Of a stretch of DNA of 64,000 nt, positions 9,760 through 21,342 are shown in pieces. The stretch spans positions 8,540,501 through 8,604,500 of the forward strand of contig JANTQA010000008.1 in the NCBI GenBank assembly GCA_027625915.1, read 5' to 3'. Origin of the DNA: Anaeramoeba flamelloides. Lineage: Eukaryota; Metamonada; Anaeramoebidae. The notes beneath the pieces are model-generated. The model ran no database searches, had not been told where the DNA came from, and saw nothing but the letters and a program-made list of their open reading frames with translations. Numbering within the stretch: the first letter of the stretch is position 1; each line of letters begins with the position of its first letter. Position numbers and translations under genes: made by a program.

Positions 9760-10992
9760 ATGACTCTTTATCTTTTGCATATCAAAAACCAAATTCCAGG
9801 TGGCTGTTCGCCTTCAAAAATCAAAACACTTTGGAAAATTAGTAGTGACAAAGCGTTATTGGAAAGGCTTGCCCGTAAGGAGTTTTATGATACAAACCGA
9901 CAATTATTTTTTGATATGAAAATCAAAACTGTCGAAGACTATGTTTATCAGTGGAGAGATCTCGACGAAGGCCACACTTTACCGCCACCATTTTTTGCTC
10001 AAATTTCTCCTGTTGAAGACGGTTTATGTCACAACAGCAAAAAGAAAGTCGAAACAATCCCGCTCGATCTCTTTGTGTTTTATTCACGCTTGTTAAATGA
10101 AAAAGATAACGCACAGCATTTCTTGATTTATGATTTTAAATGCCTAATTTCAAAGAAGGAAAGCGCATGGTCACCTTTCCTGCTGTCAAAGGATCTTTAC
10201 GTCTGTCCAGAATTTGTCCAAATGAGAACAAAAGTAGAACCAGAGTTTATAAAAGAGAAATTCAAAGACTTTTCCAAACAACAAATCAAAAGCTTTAAAA
10301 ATTGGCTAATTGAGGGCAAACCTTCAAAATACCAAAAAAAAGATCGAAACAATCTTAAACTTATCTTTAAGCAACTAGGTGTTAACGATTGGGAAAAGCT
10401 ATGTATACGCAGTCAACTTCGTGAGCTTTATAAAGATGAAAAATCAATGGATTTTATAATAAAAATTCAAAAAGAAGATGACGATGATGACGATGATGAC
10501 GATGAAGATGAACAAGAAGAAAAAAAAATCGAAATCAAATTTCACAAATGGGTATTAGTGGCAAGAACGGGGCTATTTAAAGAATTTTTTGGTACACTAC
10601 AAAATGAAGAAAATGTTTCTGATTATTCACAGCGATCGGAACAATTTTGGATCTTTTTTAAAAAATTTCTGTATACTGGTGTTTTTGATTTTTTAGCTAT
10701 ACCAAAATCACAATTTGAAGAATTTCAAGATGCAAACCAATATTATAATTTATCAGAAAAATGCAACTGGGCAAAATTATGCAAAATTTATCAGAAACTA
10801 TTAGATTTCGACAAAAAAAAAATCATCAGAGCTTGGCTAGATGACGATAATCAAAATCCAAAATTTGACAATAAAGAATGGAGCGAAATCGATTCTACAC
10901 ATAAAAAATGGATTAAGAGTTATTGGGACTTATCCAAAAGAAGAAAACAATCAGTAAAAAGCACCGCAAAGAAAAAAAGAAAGAAAAACTAA
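9760..10992 (+). CDS. BTB/POZ-domain protein
   Basis: 410 residues from the first ATG. A BTB/POZ fold lies at about 230-325: MDFIIKI, then IKFHKWVLVARTGLFKEFF (the conserved H at the start of the dimer helix and the L-x-R-S/T-x-x-F pattern), then FWIFFKKFLYTGVFD. The loop between the first strands carries a run of nine Asp and further Glu residues. The first 200 residues show no family I can name; an alpha-helical stretch before the BTB (FKNWLIEGKPSKYQ) is followed by a probable BACK-like tail. The C-terminus is lysine/arginine-rich and may act in nuclear targeting. The frame stays open upstream to a TGA near 9685, and TTG at 9703 lies where a paralogue has ATG, so the true start is uncertain. 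BTB proteins often dimerise or bring substrates to cullin ligases; that role is inference. Confidence 0.85.
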   Translation: MTLYLLHIKNQIPGGCSPSKIKTLWKISSDKALLERLARKEFYDTNRQLFFDMKIKTVEDYVYQWRDLDEGHTLPPPFFAQISPVEDGLCHNSKKKVETIPLDLFVFYSRLLNEKDNAQHFLIYDFKCLISKKESAWSPFLLSKDLYVCPEFVQMRTKVEPEFIKEKFKDFSKQQIKSFKNWLIEGKPSKYQKKDRNNLKLIFKQLGVNDWEKLCIRSQLRELYKDEKSMDFIIKIQKEDDDDDDDDDEDEQEEKKIEIKFHKWVLVARTGLFKEFFGTLQNEENVSDYSQRSEQFWIFFKKFLYTGVFDFLAIPKSQFEEFQDANQYYNLSEKCNWAKLCKIYQKLLDFDKKKIIRAWLDDDNQNPKFDNKEWSEIDSTHKKWIKSYWDLSKRRKQSVKSTAKKKRKKN

Positions 10993-11714
10993 GGTATTTG
11001 CAGATTTTTCATCTTTCCAATTTTCAATTTTCATTGTTTGTTTTTTTTAAATCCAAAATATTATTTCTCCATTCTAATAAACTTTTTTCAATAAAAAGCC
11101 ATTTTTTTTTTTTTTTTTTTTAATAAATAATTCATTAACCTTTTAAAAATATACCTGAAATATTGAATAATATTCAAATAAATAATTGTTTAAAATTTTT
11201 TTAAAAATAGGAAGTTCTTTAAATAATTATTTTTCTAATCTTTTTTGTTTCTGAATTTGAATTTACTTTTACTTCAAATAGGCTTGTTTTTGAAGTCTTT
11301 TTTTATTTATTAAGGCGAGAACACTTCTTTTTTTTATTTCATAGCTACTTTTAATATATATATATATATATATATATAGCCTAATTTATTGTTTGTAATG
11401 ATCAGTTCAAACAAGGGTATTCAAGGTGCCAAAGCCAAATTGATTTCTTAAGTTGCTTGGATAGTTTTGATATGATTTTTTAACTAGTGAAAATGTAATT
11501 CGGAAATTAAAATTTAAAACATGAGAGTTGGAGTGCAATTGTTATCAAAAAATGAATATAAAATCAAATTTTTTTTTATACTTTGTGAAGCTAGTGAACT
11601 AAAAAAATAACCTTGCAAATATGAAAGTAAATTCAAAAAATTTCTGTCATATCTTGAAGTTGAAAAAAAAGTTGAAAAAATATTATAATTTTTTTTAATT
11701 AAAATATTATAATT
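10993..11714. other. BTB 3' flank with (TA)n microsatellite
   Basis: A+T-rich sequence with a (TA)n run at about 11354-11381. No gene seen. Confidence 0.4.
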
Positions 11715-12400
11715 TTTTTTATTATTTAATAAGTGTAAAGTACACTCTATTTGGACTTAGATTTAAATTTCCTTTCAGAAATTGAATCGTGAAATCATAA
11801 ATTTCACGATTATTAATCAATGAAAATAATTTCAAAGAATCACAGTTTAAAATTATTTCATTAAGATTTATTTCTTTTAATTTATTTTGAAAAATTAATC
11901 TATATTTTTCATATAATGGGCAAACCCATAAAAAATGATCAATATTTTCTAGAATTTCCTTCTGCTTATTCTTAAATATAAAGTACAAATTTTATTTGAA
12001 TTTTTATTGATTATATAGTAATATCTATTTCAGTAGTTAGTAAATGTTCTGAATTTTAGAATTATTGGGACTTGATGGATAACGTCAATGTTTTTGTGTT
12101 TTAAATAAATAATTTTGATTTTTTATTATTGTGAAATATTTTTCGACCTTCCAACTTGTTGAATTCAACAACTCGTTATATGAGGGATAAATTGTATATT
12201 TCTTTTTTTAGTTTGATAATATCTTTTGAGTTACAATTGATTTTATTATTTATTCTTTGGTTAAAATTTATTAATTTTTCCAAATTAGGAAGAGAGAAAT
12301 TTTTTAATATCTTTTTGAATTTGGATTTCTTTTTATTTAATGAAATTATCATATTTTTGATCTTAAATTCTGTTTTATAAATAAGAATTGGTGTATTTCG
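11715..12400 (-). mobile_element. LINE 3'-end fragment, best preserved copy
   Basis: On the minus strand, 11988-11722 is open and reads NKQKEILENIDHFLWVCPLY, then EKYRLIFQNK and ending SPNRVYFTLIK before TAA. This is the zinc-knuckle-like C-terminal region of a non-LTR retrotransposon protein. Farther 5' (12380-12150) another open stretch is lysine-rich (NFSLPNLEKLINFNQRINN, then NSTSWKVEKYF) and matches LINE pieces at 47.9 kb and 45.6 kb. Frames shift between the two parts. The left edge near 11715 is A/T-rich and may be the tail. Confidence 0.7.
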
Positions 12401-12633
12401 GTTTATTTTTTATATTTCAGTAATGCATGAATTAATCCAAATTAAAATATCATTTTTCCCTGATTGAAAAAAGTGTAAATTATGATTTTAGCAGTTTATA
12501 GTTCATTTCCCTTTGAAAAATTTCATTAAAAAATAATAGAATTTTCCTTATTGACCCACTTTTCCCCAATAAATATTAATTATCTTCATATTTAACCATT
12601 CCAGTAAAATTTATTTCATTTAATTATTTTGAA

Positions 12634-12639
<6 letters not shown>

Positions 12640-12664
<25 letters not shown>
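12640..12664. repeat. (TA)n microsatellite
   Basis: Uninterrupted TA dinucleotides in intergenic DNA. Similar runs are at 35032-35060 and 47550-47573. Confidence 0.9.
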
Positions 12665-12670
<6 letters not shown>

Positions 12671-12759
12671 TAAGCTAAATTTATAAATTAGGTGCAAAAT
12701 TTATTATTATTATTTTTATAACAATCTGGATAACGGGGATATTTTTTTGTAAGATTTTT

Positions 12760-12870
12760 TAAAATTCAAAATAAATGAGTAAAATATTTAATTTTACTCT
12801 ATTCTCTTGAATTCTGGAAAAGTTAGGCACTCCACAGAACTCCACGGCACTTTACGGAACTCTACAACAG
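12760..12870 (+). repeat. Modular hairpin repeat, copy R2 (fragment)
   Basis: One hairpin (arms around GAGTAAAAT...ATTTTACTC and ATTCTCTTGAATTCTGG) followed by the GGCACTCCAC-type tandem array, in the same order as in R1, R3 and R6. Only this right-hand end is present. Confidence 0.65.
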
Positions 12871-13448
12871 TTCCCTAATTTCTAAATTATTTTAATATTT
12901 TTCAATCAATCTAATTAATGGTTTTGATCTTTTACAAATAAAAAAAAAAAAATGGTGATGTTTTTTTTTCCAAACTCGATCAGAGGTATTTTTCTTCAAA
13001 TTTTATATTATTTTTGTGGGACCACATTAATTTTTTCATATATATTTTATTGATTTGAGAGAAAAATAGACAGGATTAAAAAATTAAAAAGAAGTGGATT
13101 ACACATTAGTGCAATTTTTAAAAGCAGAATCAACAAATTATTAAAAATAACTAAAAAATTAGATGCAAAACTTCTTTTAGATCTGCTTTGGGAATACTAC
13201 CAATTGGAAAATTCAAGGAACAACATTTTCAATCACCTTTCATAATAAAATACCAATAGTGTCAGGATAAATGATAAAAATTTTTCTATTTCCTTCAAGT
13301 TTTTTTAAATCGTGGATCATAAAAAAAACTCCACTTCTTTCAAAGTTCTATTTGTTAAAAAGGTCAAAAAACCGACAATAGAGTGAATTTTCTCTCAAAT
13401 TTGTTTGTTATTAAAGTAGTGAAGAAAATACCAGACATGAAAAAAATT

Positions 13449-13879
13449 CCTGACAAGAATTTTAATTGTGAATATTAGTAAAATGATTGAGTAATTTCAT
13501 TTATTTAAAATCAAATCCTTTTATCTAAGAATCAAATTTATATAATTATAACTAACCCGCTTATTAGAATGATGACTAATGAAATTAAACTTGTTTAAAA
13601 CACCATTCAATCCACCAAAAAACAAGAAGAAAATTTATCATTTTTCAAACTCTAGTAAACCTCTATAAAACCCTATTGGGTTTTCAAAAAAAGTTGATCT
13701 ACTTACGCTTATCATTCAATTACTTGAGTATTCTATAGACACCCTACTTGAATCAACTTTAGGTAGGTTTATTACTGGTTTCATAAAAAAATTGGTTATT
13801 TATAAAAAGGATTTGTATGAAAATACAAGAAATTACTCAACAATTTTCTTAATACTCACAATTAAAAATCTTGTCAGGT
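13449..13879. mobile_element. MITE family G, copy 1
   Basis: 431 bp with inverted ends of about 70 bases: CCTGACAAGAATTTTAATTG at the left and, in reverse complement, CCTGACAAGATTTTTAATTG at the right. The arms continue through TTGAGTAATTTC and CAAATCCTTTT. A partial second copy is at about 20935-21115. No ORF. Confidence 0.75.
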
Positions 13880-14277
13880 ATTTTTTTCACTATTATAATT
13901 GATTTTATACCAAAATTTTTTGATCAACTTTTTTTTTACTAACTTTCTTTATTTGCAAAATTATTGAAAGATTTCTTGGACTTTTAGATCAAAGAGTAAA
14001 CTTTTAAACAACTGCACTCAACAAAAAACAAGATTTTTTTATCTACCTTTTCAACCTTAATTTAAATTTATTTTCAATTTTAACAAAAAAATAAAGTAAA
14101 ATGGAATTACAACATAAATTTGATCTCTTTGAAAATTCATATAGAAGTCTTTTATTTCTGAAGAAACTATTGATTGTTATTTCACTTTTCAACCATTGGT
14201 ATCTCCAATTAGAATGGAATAATTTCATTTTTTACTTCTAATAAAATCTCTAAAAAAGCAAATTTACTGAATCTCAG
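13880..14277. other. RhoGAP gene 5' flank
   Basis: A+T-rich. ATCTCAG lies immediately before the ATG of the RhoGAP ORF; it would also serve as a 3' splice site if an upstream exon exists. None was recognised. Confidence 0.3.
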
Positions 14278-15261
14278 ATGACTTCCAAAGAAATCTCACA
14301 AGAGATAGTGTCAAATTATTTTAGTCATATCTTTCATGGAATTGAAGTCCGAGAATACACATCTACTCTCATCCCTATGCTTTTCAACAAAACAGTCGAC
14401 CAAATTGTTGCTAACTCACTTTATTTTGGAGTACCCTTGCCGATCTTATTAAAACGAACAAACAACCAAATACCAAGAATTATCCAAGACAGCTACACCT
14501 TTATAAAGTCAAGAAACTTTCTTGATAGCGAGGGTATCTTTCGAATTAATGGATCACACGCCAAAATTTATGAAGTGGTTGATTTGTACAATGAAAAAGG
14601 AGAAAAATTTGAAATCTTGAAACATGAAGGACTTTGGGAGTATGAAGTTGCCAGTATCTTAAAAAAGTGGTTTCGCGATTTGCCTGGCTCGATTTGGACT
14701 GCTGAGCTGAAAGACAAATTTTTGCATTATGGAGAAACAGATGAGCAAGAAATGGTATTTGGGATTAGTACCCTCTTACTTCAACTACCACCCATAAACC
14801 AAGAAATTATCAAACAACTAATGATCTTTTTGCATACTGTCTCAAAGCATAAAGCCAACAAAATGGATGCTAATAACCTTTCAACAATCTTTGCCCCTAC
14901 ACTTTTTGATCTATGGCTGTCTGGACACAAACAAGCTGGAATCATTTTAAAATCGATGATCGGAAACCCTCGTTTATATTGGGATTTCAAAATCGTTGAT
15001 CTAGATAAAGAAAAGGAACAAGAAAAAGAAAAAGAAAAAGTAAAACTTGAGATTAAACTTGATCCTAAAGCTAAAATTGAACTGAACATTCTTGATCAGA
15101 ATTCAGAAGAAAAAGAAAAAGAAAAAGAAAAAGAAAAGCAACAAGAAAAAGAAAAAGTAAAACTTGAGATTAAACTTGATCATAAAGCTAAAATTGAACT
15201 GAACATTCTTGATCCGAATTCAGAAGAAAAATCGATTAATGAAATTCAAAAAAAATATTAA
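14278..15261 (+). CDS. RhoGAP-domain protein
   Basis: 327 residues from ATG to TAA. The RhoGAP domain spans about 50-225. The arginine finger is R89 in EGIFRINGS; LKKWFRDLPG (128-137) carries the conserved Lys and the LRELP-like motif; NNLSTIFAPTL (199-209) carries the catalytic-pocket Asn. All key residues for accelerating GTP hydrolysis on Rho/Rac GTPases are present, so it should be active. The N-terminal 50 residues are unassigned. The C-terminal 85 residues hold two 39-residue units of a KEKEK run followed by VKLEIKLD and AKIELNILD, nearly identical in DNA, so the duplication is recent. Cytosolic, no signal peptide or membrane segment. An upstream exon is possible because ATCTCAG abuts the ATG. 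Confidence 0.93.
   Translation: MTSKEISQEIVSNYFSHIFHGIEVREYTSTLIPMLFNKTVDQIVANSLYFGVPLPILLKRTNNQIPRIIQDSYTFIKSRNFLDSEGIFRINGSHAKIYEVVDLYNEKGEKFEILKHEGLWEYEVASILKKWFRDLPGSIWTAELKDKFLHYGETDEQEMVFGISTLLLQLPPINQEIIKQLMIFLHTVSKHKANKMDANNLSTIFAPTLFDLWLSGHKQAGIILKSMIGNPRLYWDFKIVDLDKEKEQEKEKEKVKLEIKLDPKAKIELNILDQNSEEKEKEKEKEKQQEKEKVKLEIKLDHKAKIELNILDPNSEEKSINEIQKKY
15019..15236 (+). repeat. In-frame tandem duplication in the RhoGAP gene
   Basis: Two units offset by 117 bases (GTAAAACTTGAGATTAAACT at 15040 and 15157). They differ mainly by a few substitutions (CCT/CAT, CAG/CCG codons) and by GAAAAA run length. Confidence 0.9.
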
Positions 15262-18200
15262 TGTTAACCACAAGACTTTGAATCAATTTGTTTGTTAAAT
15301 TAGTAAGAATTGTCTGAAAAATTATTTATGATCCACAATACGAAAATAATTTAACTATACAAGATTACCAAAATTAAAGATTACCTTAGCCTGTCTTTTT
15401 TACAGTATTCTATTTTTAAAAAAATACTAATAAAATCAAGAAGGATTTTCCAAAGCTTCGTATTTCAAAATTGTATCCGACAAATAAATAATACAAAGCA
15501 AATTCTTAGAATGTTTTTTTTTTTTTTATTGAAAAAGTGTAAAAAATTCTTAGAATGTTAGTTTAAGGATCTTACGATTTTTCTTAAATTGTGTAGAGTA
15601 TGAAAAGAGAATTACAATTAAATCTGGTTTTTTCTTTTTTTTATTGTCAACATTTTGATTTTGGATTGGTCCATTTGTGTAAGATTGTTGATTAGTGCTA
15701 TCAACAACTTTAGTAACATACACCACCCTTTAAATGAGTGATTAGAAAAAACAAAAAATTGAAAGATGGTTAATCATATATAAAAATAAGCTATATTTCA
15801 AAAATAGTGGCAGATTTTTCATCATAAAAGAAATTTTTTTAATTATATTTTTTTTTTTTTGAATCATAATGTATTTTACTAAACTGTTTAGTGATAATAA
15901 CCAATAAAGATTAATAAATAAAAATATAGTGTAATCATTTTATTTTTTGAATACAAACGATACAAGCAAATAATAATAAAATTTGCCCCTAATTTTGAAA
16001 TTTGGCTTAGAGAAAACTTCATTTCTGGAATTTAGATTTAATGAAAAATCCAGATCTGGAGTCTTTTCAGGAAAATATAAAATTATATTATCCGAGTCAT
16101 TTTTTTTTACATTGTTAAAATCAGAATAAGAAAGATTATATTTGAAGAAAGTAGGCAAATTGTACATATTTTGATTATTTTTATTGGGAATACTTCACTG
16201 AAAAAAAAAAAGTGTTTTTGAATATCTAAAGATATATCAAAGTTTTGAGATTAAAAATAACATTAACGTTACCGTTATTACAAATCTCTAATTTTTCTTT
16301 TTTTTGAGGGGTAGAATTTTTATAATAAACTTTGTTTTAGTTAAATGTGCTGAACATATTTTTAAAATATTAATTATTTTTTATAATTAACGTACAAAGA
16401 ATAAAATAAGAAATATTTAGAATATTATACATCAAAGAATTATTAACATTCATTTATTATAAAACCAATAAATCATTTAGTTTTTGTTAAAAATAGATAA
16501 ATTCTAATTCTTCTTTAGGTCATATTGAGAAAAAGAACAATATTTATTGTGATCTTTAATTGAGGATCAAATACAATTCCAATCGAAATCAAAATTATTT
16601 CTCTACAATCATTTTTACTGTATCAATGACATTAAAATAATACATTTTTACTTTGGGACGATAATATCTTATGATAAAAAATCAGTAAATATATATCCTT
16701 AATAAAATTAAGCACTATTTTTTTCAGATTAATATGTTTCAAAATCTAAGTTTCATACTTAATTCAATTATCTACTGGAATAAATTTTTTTTAGAATAAA
16801 AGGACTCTCAACTTTTTAATATCAAAAATATCTTTTGAAATTACTGTGTACTTTTTTATTTTTTTTTTTGAAAAATTGGGGTTGAGAAAGGTTTGAAAGC
16901 AAAGAATTAGTTAATATATTAAATTAGAATGTTTTTTCAGAGAGTTTATCTTTTTAGTTTAACTTTTTTTTAATTTTACCATTTAAAAATAAAAAAAACA
17001 TTTGAAGACCAAATTAGTCCCTTTTGTGAAAAGAAAATTCCCATAATTTAGAAATTTTTTTAGTAAATGAGTTAAAACAAGATATTTTATCTAAAAATAT
17101 ACATAATTTCAAATGTGAATTCAATGATTCTGGCAAAAAAATATTTTCAAGAAAAAGTTAAATTAAAACTTTATTTATTTTAATTTTTTCATTTTAGTTT
17201 TTTTAATTGTATTAATGGAAATTATTTGATCATTTTTCCATTTATAGTGTTTTTTGGGTTGTAGGGACATATTTTATGTATCAAAAAAAAATCGAAAAAA
17301 AAAGAAAAGTAAAATGAGAAAAAATGTGATTTCAATTTTTAAATTTCTTCTATAAATTTTTCTTCGCATATAAATTCTAAATCTTTAAACTCACCTAATT
17401 CATTCATAGCAATTGGACCCCTTTGACTGAAAAATGATTGTTTTAGACCTGTATATTTCTTATTTGTATATCCAGTGGGTTTTTAAATTATATACTATAT
17501 ATTTCAATCAAATTCTCTCAGTAGGAATTACCAGATATATTGATCAATCTTTTGTTATCTCACCATTTCTACTCTGTTTTTGAACAGAATAAAAGTAAAT
17601 CAGAATTGGATCTTTGATTTTATAAATTTTTTTAAACAATTTTTTTTTATGGAAATTTTAGTTTGATTAAATTATATTTTGAATCCGAGATTTATTTATA
17701 CGAATAAATGAAATTAATAAAACAGTAAACCCAAAAAATAGACCCTAAAATATGTTTATTTTAAACAAATATTTTCTTTAGCAAGACCAAAAAAACATAT
17801 ATCCCCTTTCTAGAAATAATTTTGCCGAAATAAATTATTAAATAAAAATACATTTTAAGGAACATTTTTAGCAATTATATCCATATTTATTATATTAATT
17901 TTGGAAGAGAAAAAACAAGAAATTATCTTGAATTTATTAACTTGATAAATATTGTTTTTTTTTTTTTTTTTTTTTTTATCAAATTTTTGTTTTTAAAATT
18001 CCTTTTTCTAATATTATAACCAAATCAAGTAAAAACAAAGAATATTACTTTAGAGATTAAAGTAAAAGGATCAATTTATTGAGATCAAAAAATAACTGCA
18101 AAAAGTATATAAAAACCCAAAGAAAAAGAGAATACTAAAATCTTATACAAGAATGTAAAAAACTTTCAATTTTACTGTAAAAAAGAATTAGTTTAAAAAA

Positions 18201-19491
18201 ATTAAATATAAAAATCATAATTATTTTCAGTTTAAAAAATAATGACAATAAATTGTTTTTACAGGATAAAAATCAAATAAATAAATCCATATTTCTGAAC
18301 AAGTATATCAAATTTAATATATTTCCTTTAAAAAGATAAGAATTATAGAAATTCAATAAAAAAACTTTATTCATTTATTTAGGAAAATTCTTTAGAAAAT
18401 AAAAATGTTTTATTTCTCCAAAATTCAGAATTAACCTTTTTTTTCAATGAAAAATTTCAAATACAATTCAGGAAAATTGGAATATTTATATCAAAATAGA
18501 AACATAAGATCAAAAAATATACAATTTTTATAATTTTTTTTTCTGAATAACAATTTTTATGAAATTTATTGTTTTTAGAGGAAAAATTTTATCTCAAATT
18601 AATTCTTTTTCTTGTGAAACAATTTCCAATTTGATCTTTAATTTTTGAAATTTCATTTTTTTATATTAGACATTTTTAAGAAACCAAACCATATTTTATT
18701 TATTATTCATTTATTTAAGGTTTATTTGATCAGTTAATGTAATGATCTTCTAAAACAAAAAAAACACGATTTTTATTTTGAAACAAGGATTAGTCTTTTC
18801 TACATGTTTTGTTTTGAAAACAGTGAGAGACAGAGTAAATAATCACCATATTTAGTTATAGTCAATTGTCAGTTTCTTTGGTTATTTAAAGTTAAAACCT
18901 TCTAGAAAAAAGAAACACTTTTTTATTTATCAACAAATATTTACCAAGTTTTGATGGATCATTTTAAATAAAAGTTAATTTAAATTTTTAAAAAACAGAA
19001 TGTGGGTTTTTGAAAATAATTTATATTGTCAGACTTGAATTGTTTTATTTAACGCCCAAAGACCGACATATTTCTCCAAAATAATCAAATAAAAAGAGTA
19101 CCGATATTGTGCCAAACGCACAAATTTAATAAAAATTCTGAATTTTTTTCTCTCTTATTGTTGAAATTTAACTAGGAAAAAAGCAAAATTTCTAAAAAAT
19201 ACATTTTACATTAACTTTAATATTAAATTTTTGATCCTAAATATATATTGAATTGCTTTTCAATCATTTTTTGAATTCAAAATAAAAAATTACAACAGAT
19301 TTGAGAAATCGATTTGAAAAATAAAATTTCCAGATTAGTTTCAAAACACTTTATTTTCAAACTGAAAAAATATTGTAAATTAAAAAAGTGTCTTTCAATC
19401 ACAAAATGATAATTTTAATGATTTCTACCAATAAATAAACAATTTCTAAAAATAAATTAGTGGTATTTTGCAAATATTAAGGAAATATTGA
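15262..19491. other. Long gene-poor interval
   Basis: Extremely A+T-rich, with poly-A/T runs (for example 17955-17978). Two minus-strand stretches read somewhat like protein. One is a 75-codon ATG ORF at 16167-15940 (YFPEKTPDLDFSLNLNSR). The other is a relic near 17480-17338 (SQRGPIAMNELGEFKDLEF, then ICEEKFIEEI). Neither can be assigned; they may be retroelement debris or orphan exons. Confidence 0.35.
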
Positions 19492-20547
19492 TTAAAAATC
19501 CTTCTCATTGTTTTTATCTGATTTCAATTTCAAATATTTTTCTGATCGCCTATAGAAGCTCTCTTTAGTTTCTTCATTTTCGCCATATTGCATTGTAAAG
19601 TCCACTTGCAATAAGGTGTCTGCAATTGACTCTTCATCTGAAATATCCCAAGGAACAAATGCCACCAAGGAAAATTCATCAATAATTTGTGCCAGTACTT
19701 GGTTTAATTTGAGGAATCTCTTGTGCATCCCTCGCTGCATTTCGATTAACAGGTCTCCCGCGTACGGGTTTAAATAGCGTAACACCTTTTTCCGCTGCTC
19801 CTTTTCTAAGAGATCTAATTTTGTTATCAGGTTCAAATGTGGTGTTTCTAATCTCACCATTGCACTTAGACAAGCAAGCATTCCTGAAACAAACTTTGTA
19901 GGCTCTGTCAAAAACAAAGAGTCAAGTAAATATAATGTGCATATGCTGTAGTCCCAGCTTTTAAATGCATCAACTACCCTTTTAAAGAGATCAAAATGAA
20001 GGTAAAGCTCAATTTGTCCGGGGCAATCAATGATCAAGTAGTCGTCTTCGTATCCCTGTATCTTGTCACGTAACCAATCCATGTTTTCCAAAAGATATTC
20101 AAAGCAAAAAATAAGTCCTCCATTGGGACCCAAGACTAATTCTTCTTGCACTTCGTCAACAGAAATTAAGTCTCGAATGTCGACACTTACAGGGTAATCT
20201 AAATCCTCAGCCGCTGGATCCAAGTTTATACAATGAACACTTCTTGATCCATTTTCACAAAATTGACGAATAAGGTTGGTGTATGTCGTCTTTTATTTAA
20301 AGTAATTCAAATTAAGAGTTTGTTCGCCAATTCACAAGATCAAGTAAATTAGATCCAATGTTTTTTTGAAGGTTTTATTCATTTTTTTACACAAACAAAA
20401 ACAAAAACAATGAGAAAGAAAAAAAAAAAGTTTGAGTTTGTGGAAATTGAAAGAGATGAGATCAACAAAAGAAAATTTGAGTAAAATGAATAATATTACC
20501 TTCCCACTTCCAGCAGGTCCAATTACAAATTGTGCATATCTTCCCAT
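19492..20547 (-). CDS. GPN3: GPN-loop GTPase 3
   Basis: Two exons: 20547-20500 and 20289-19492, with a 210-base intron (GTAATA donor, AAAAG acceptor, phase 0) splitting the P-loop right after GPAGSGK. Total 281 residues, close to the usual ~284. G1 is GPAGSGKTT, followed by NLDPAAE; the family GPN tripeptide is in LGPNGGLIF; the switch-II-like motif is DCPGQIELY; G4 is TKLD. The C-terminus has DEESIADTLLQVDF and MQYGE, as in eukaryotic GPN3. The family works as GPN1/GPN3 heterodimers that assemble and import RNA polymerase II; function here is by homology. No membrane segments. The start is supported by MGRYAQFVIGPAGSGK, the usual GPN3 N-terminus. Confidence 0.96.
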
Positions 20548-20934
20548 TTTGTTAGATTTATTCTTGTATAATTGGGTGATAAAAACGAAAAAATGTTTTT
20601 GTTTATCTTTAGAATTAAGGAGTATCCAAGGTTTCTTATTGATTTAACTTGTTATTCAATGTTGATTCTTATTCAGTCGATAATAATGTAGAATTCTTTT
20701 CTAGTTTAATCAAATTGTTCTCAGAAAATGATGAGAGATACAAAGAATAAAATTGGATTTTCATCGCTCGAAAAAATAAATACCTTTGGATAACTTTATC
20801 AAAACAAAACCAATTAAGGTAAAAATTAACATTAATATTCTTTACAAACTAAATTGAGTTTCGATAGAAATTAAATACTTGCTAAAATTTTCGTTTATTC
20901 TGTTATTAATAAAAATTTTAGAAAAGATAATAAT
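20548..20934. other. GPN3 5' flank
   Basis: A+T-rich upstream region. No motif recognised. Confidence 0.3.
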
Positions 20935-21115
20935 CGCAAACAAGATTATTAATTGTGAAAATTAGGGAAATTGTTTATTATTTTAATAAAAATAAAAATC
21001 AAATCTCTTTTAGAAGCCCATAATTTTACTATAAATTCAAGTAATAAACCATATTAAAGTCCAGAAAAAGTGGGGTATCTATAGAATATTCAGTTGATTG
21101 TTTGATAAAAAAAGT
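20935..21115. mobile_element. MITE family G, copy 2 (partial)
   Basis: CAAGATTATTAATTGTGAA and a TATCTATAGAATATTCA segment match family G copy 1 (TGTCTATAGAATACTCA in reverse). The right end is missing, and a family F MITE lies about 30 bases beyond. Confidence 0.6.
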
Positions 21116-21145
21116 AGTTCTACTTTTTTTTAAAATAAATATTTT

Positions 21146-21342
21146 CAGTTTGACTTTTAAGGCACAAACTTTCAAGGAAATTTAAGGGAGAATAAAAAAA
21201 TTGCAAATTAAGGCACAAAATTCAGATTCGGGGAAAATTCGGATTTGGTAAAAAATAGTATCAAAAAATATTCCTTATTTTTATATTTTTTTTACAGCTT
21301 AGTTTTTGCTCAAAGTTTGTGCCTTTAAAGTGGAACTAACTG
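21146..21342. mobile_element. MITE family F, copy 2
   Basis: Starts CAGTTTGACTTTTAAGGCAC and ends in reverse complement CAGTTAGTTCCACTTTAAAG, as in the copy at 842-1037. Length is nearly identical (197 bp). Its centre differs. Confidence 0.75.

Noticed and set aside
14781-15089. 102-codon minus ORF
   Set aside because: Overlaps the RhoGAP domain on the opposite strand, which has clear catalytic motifs.
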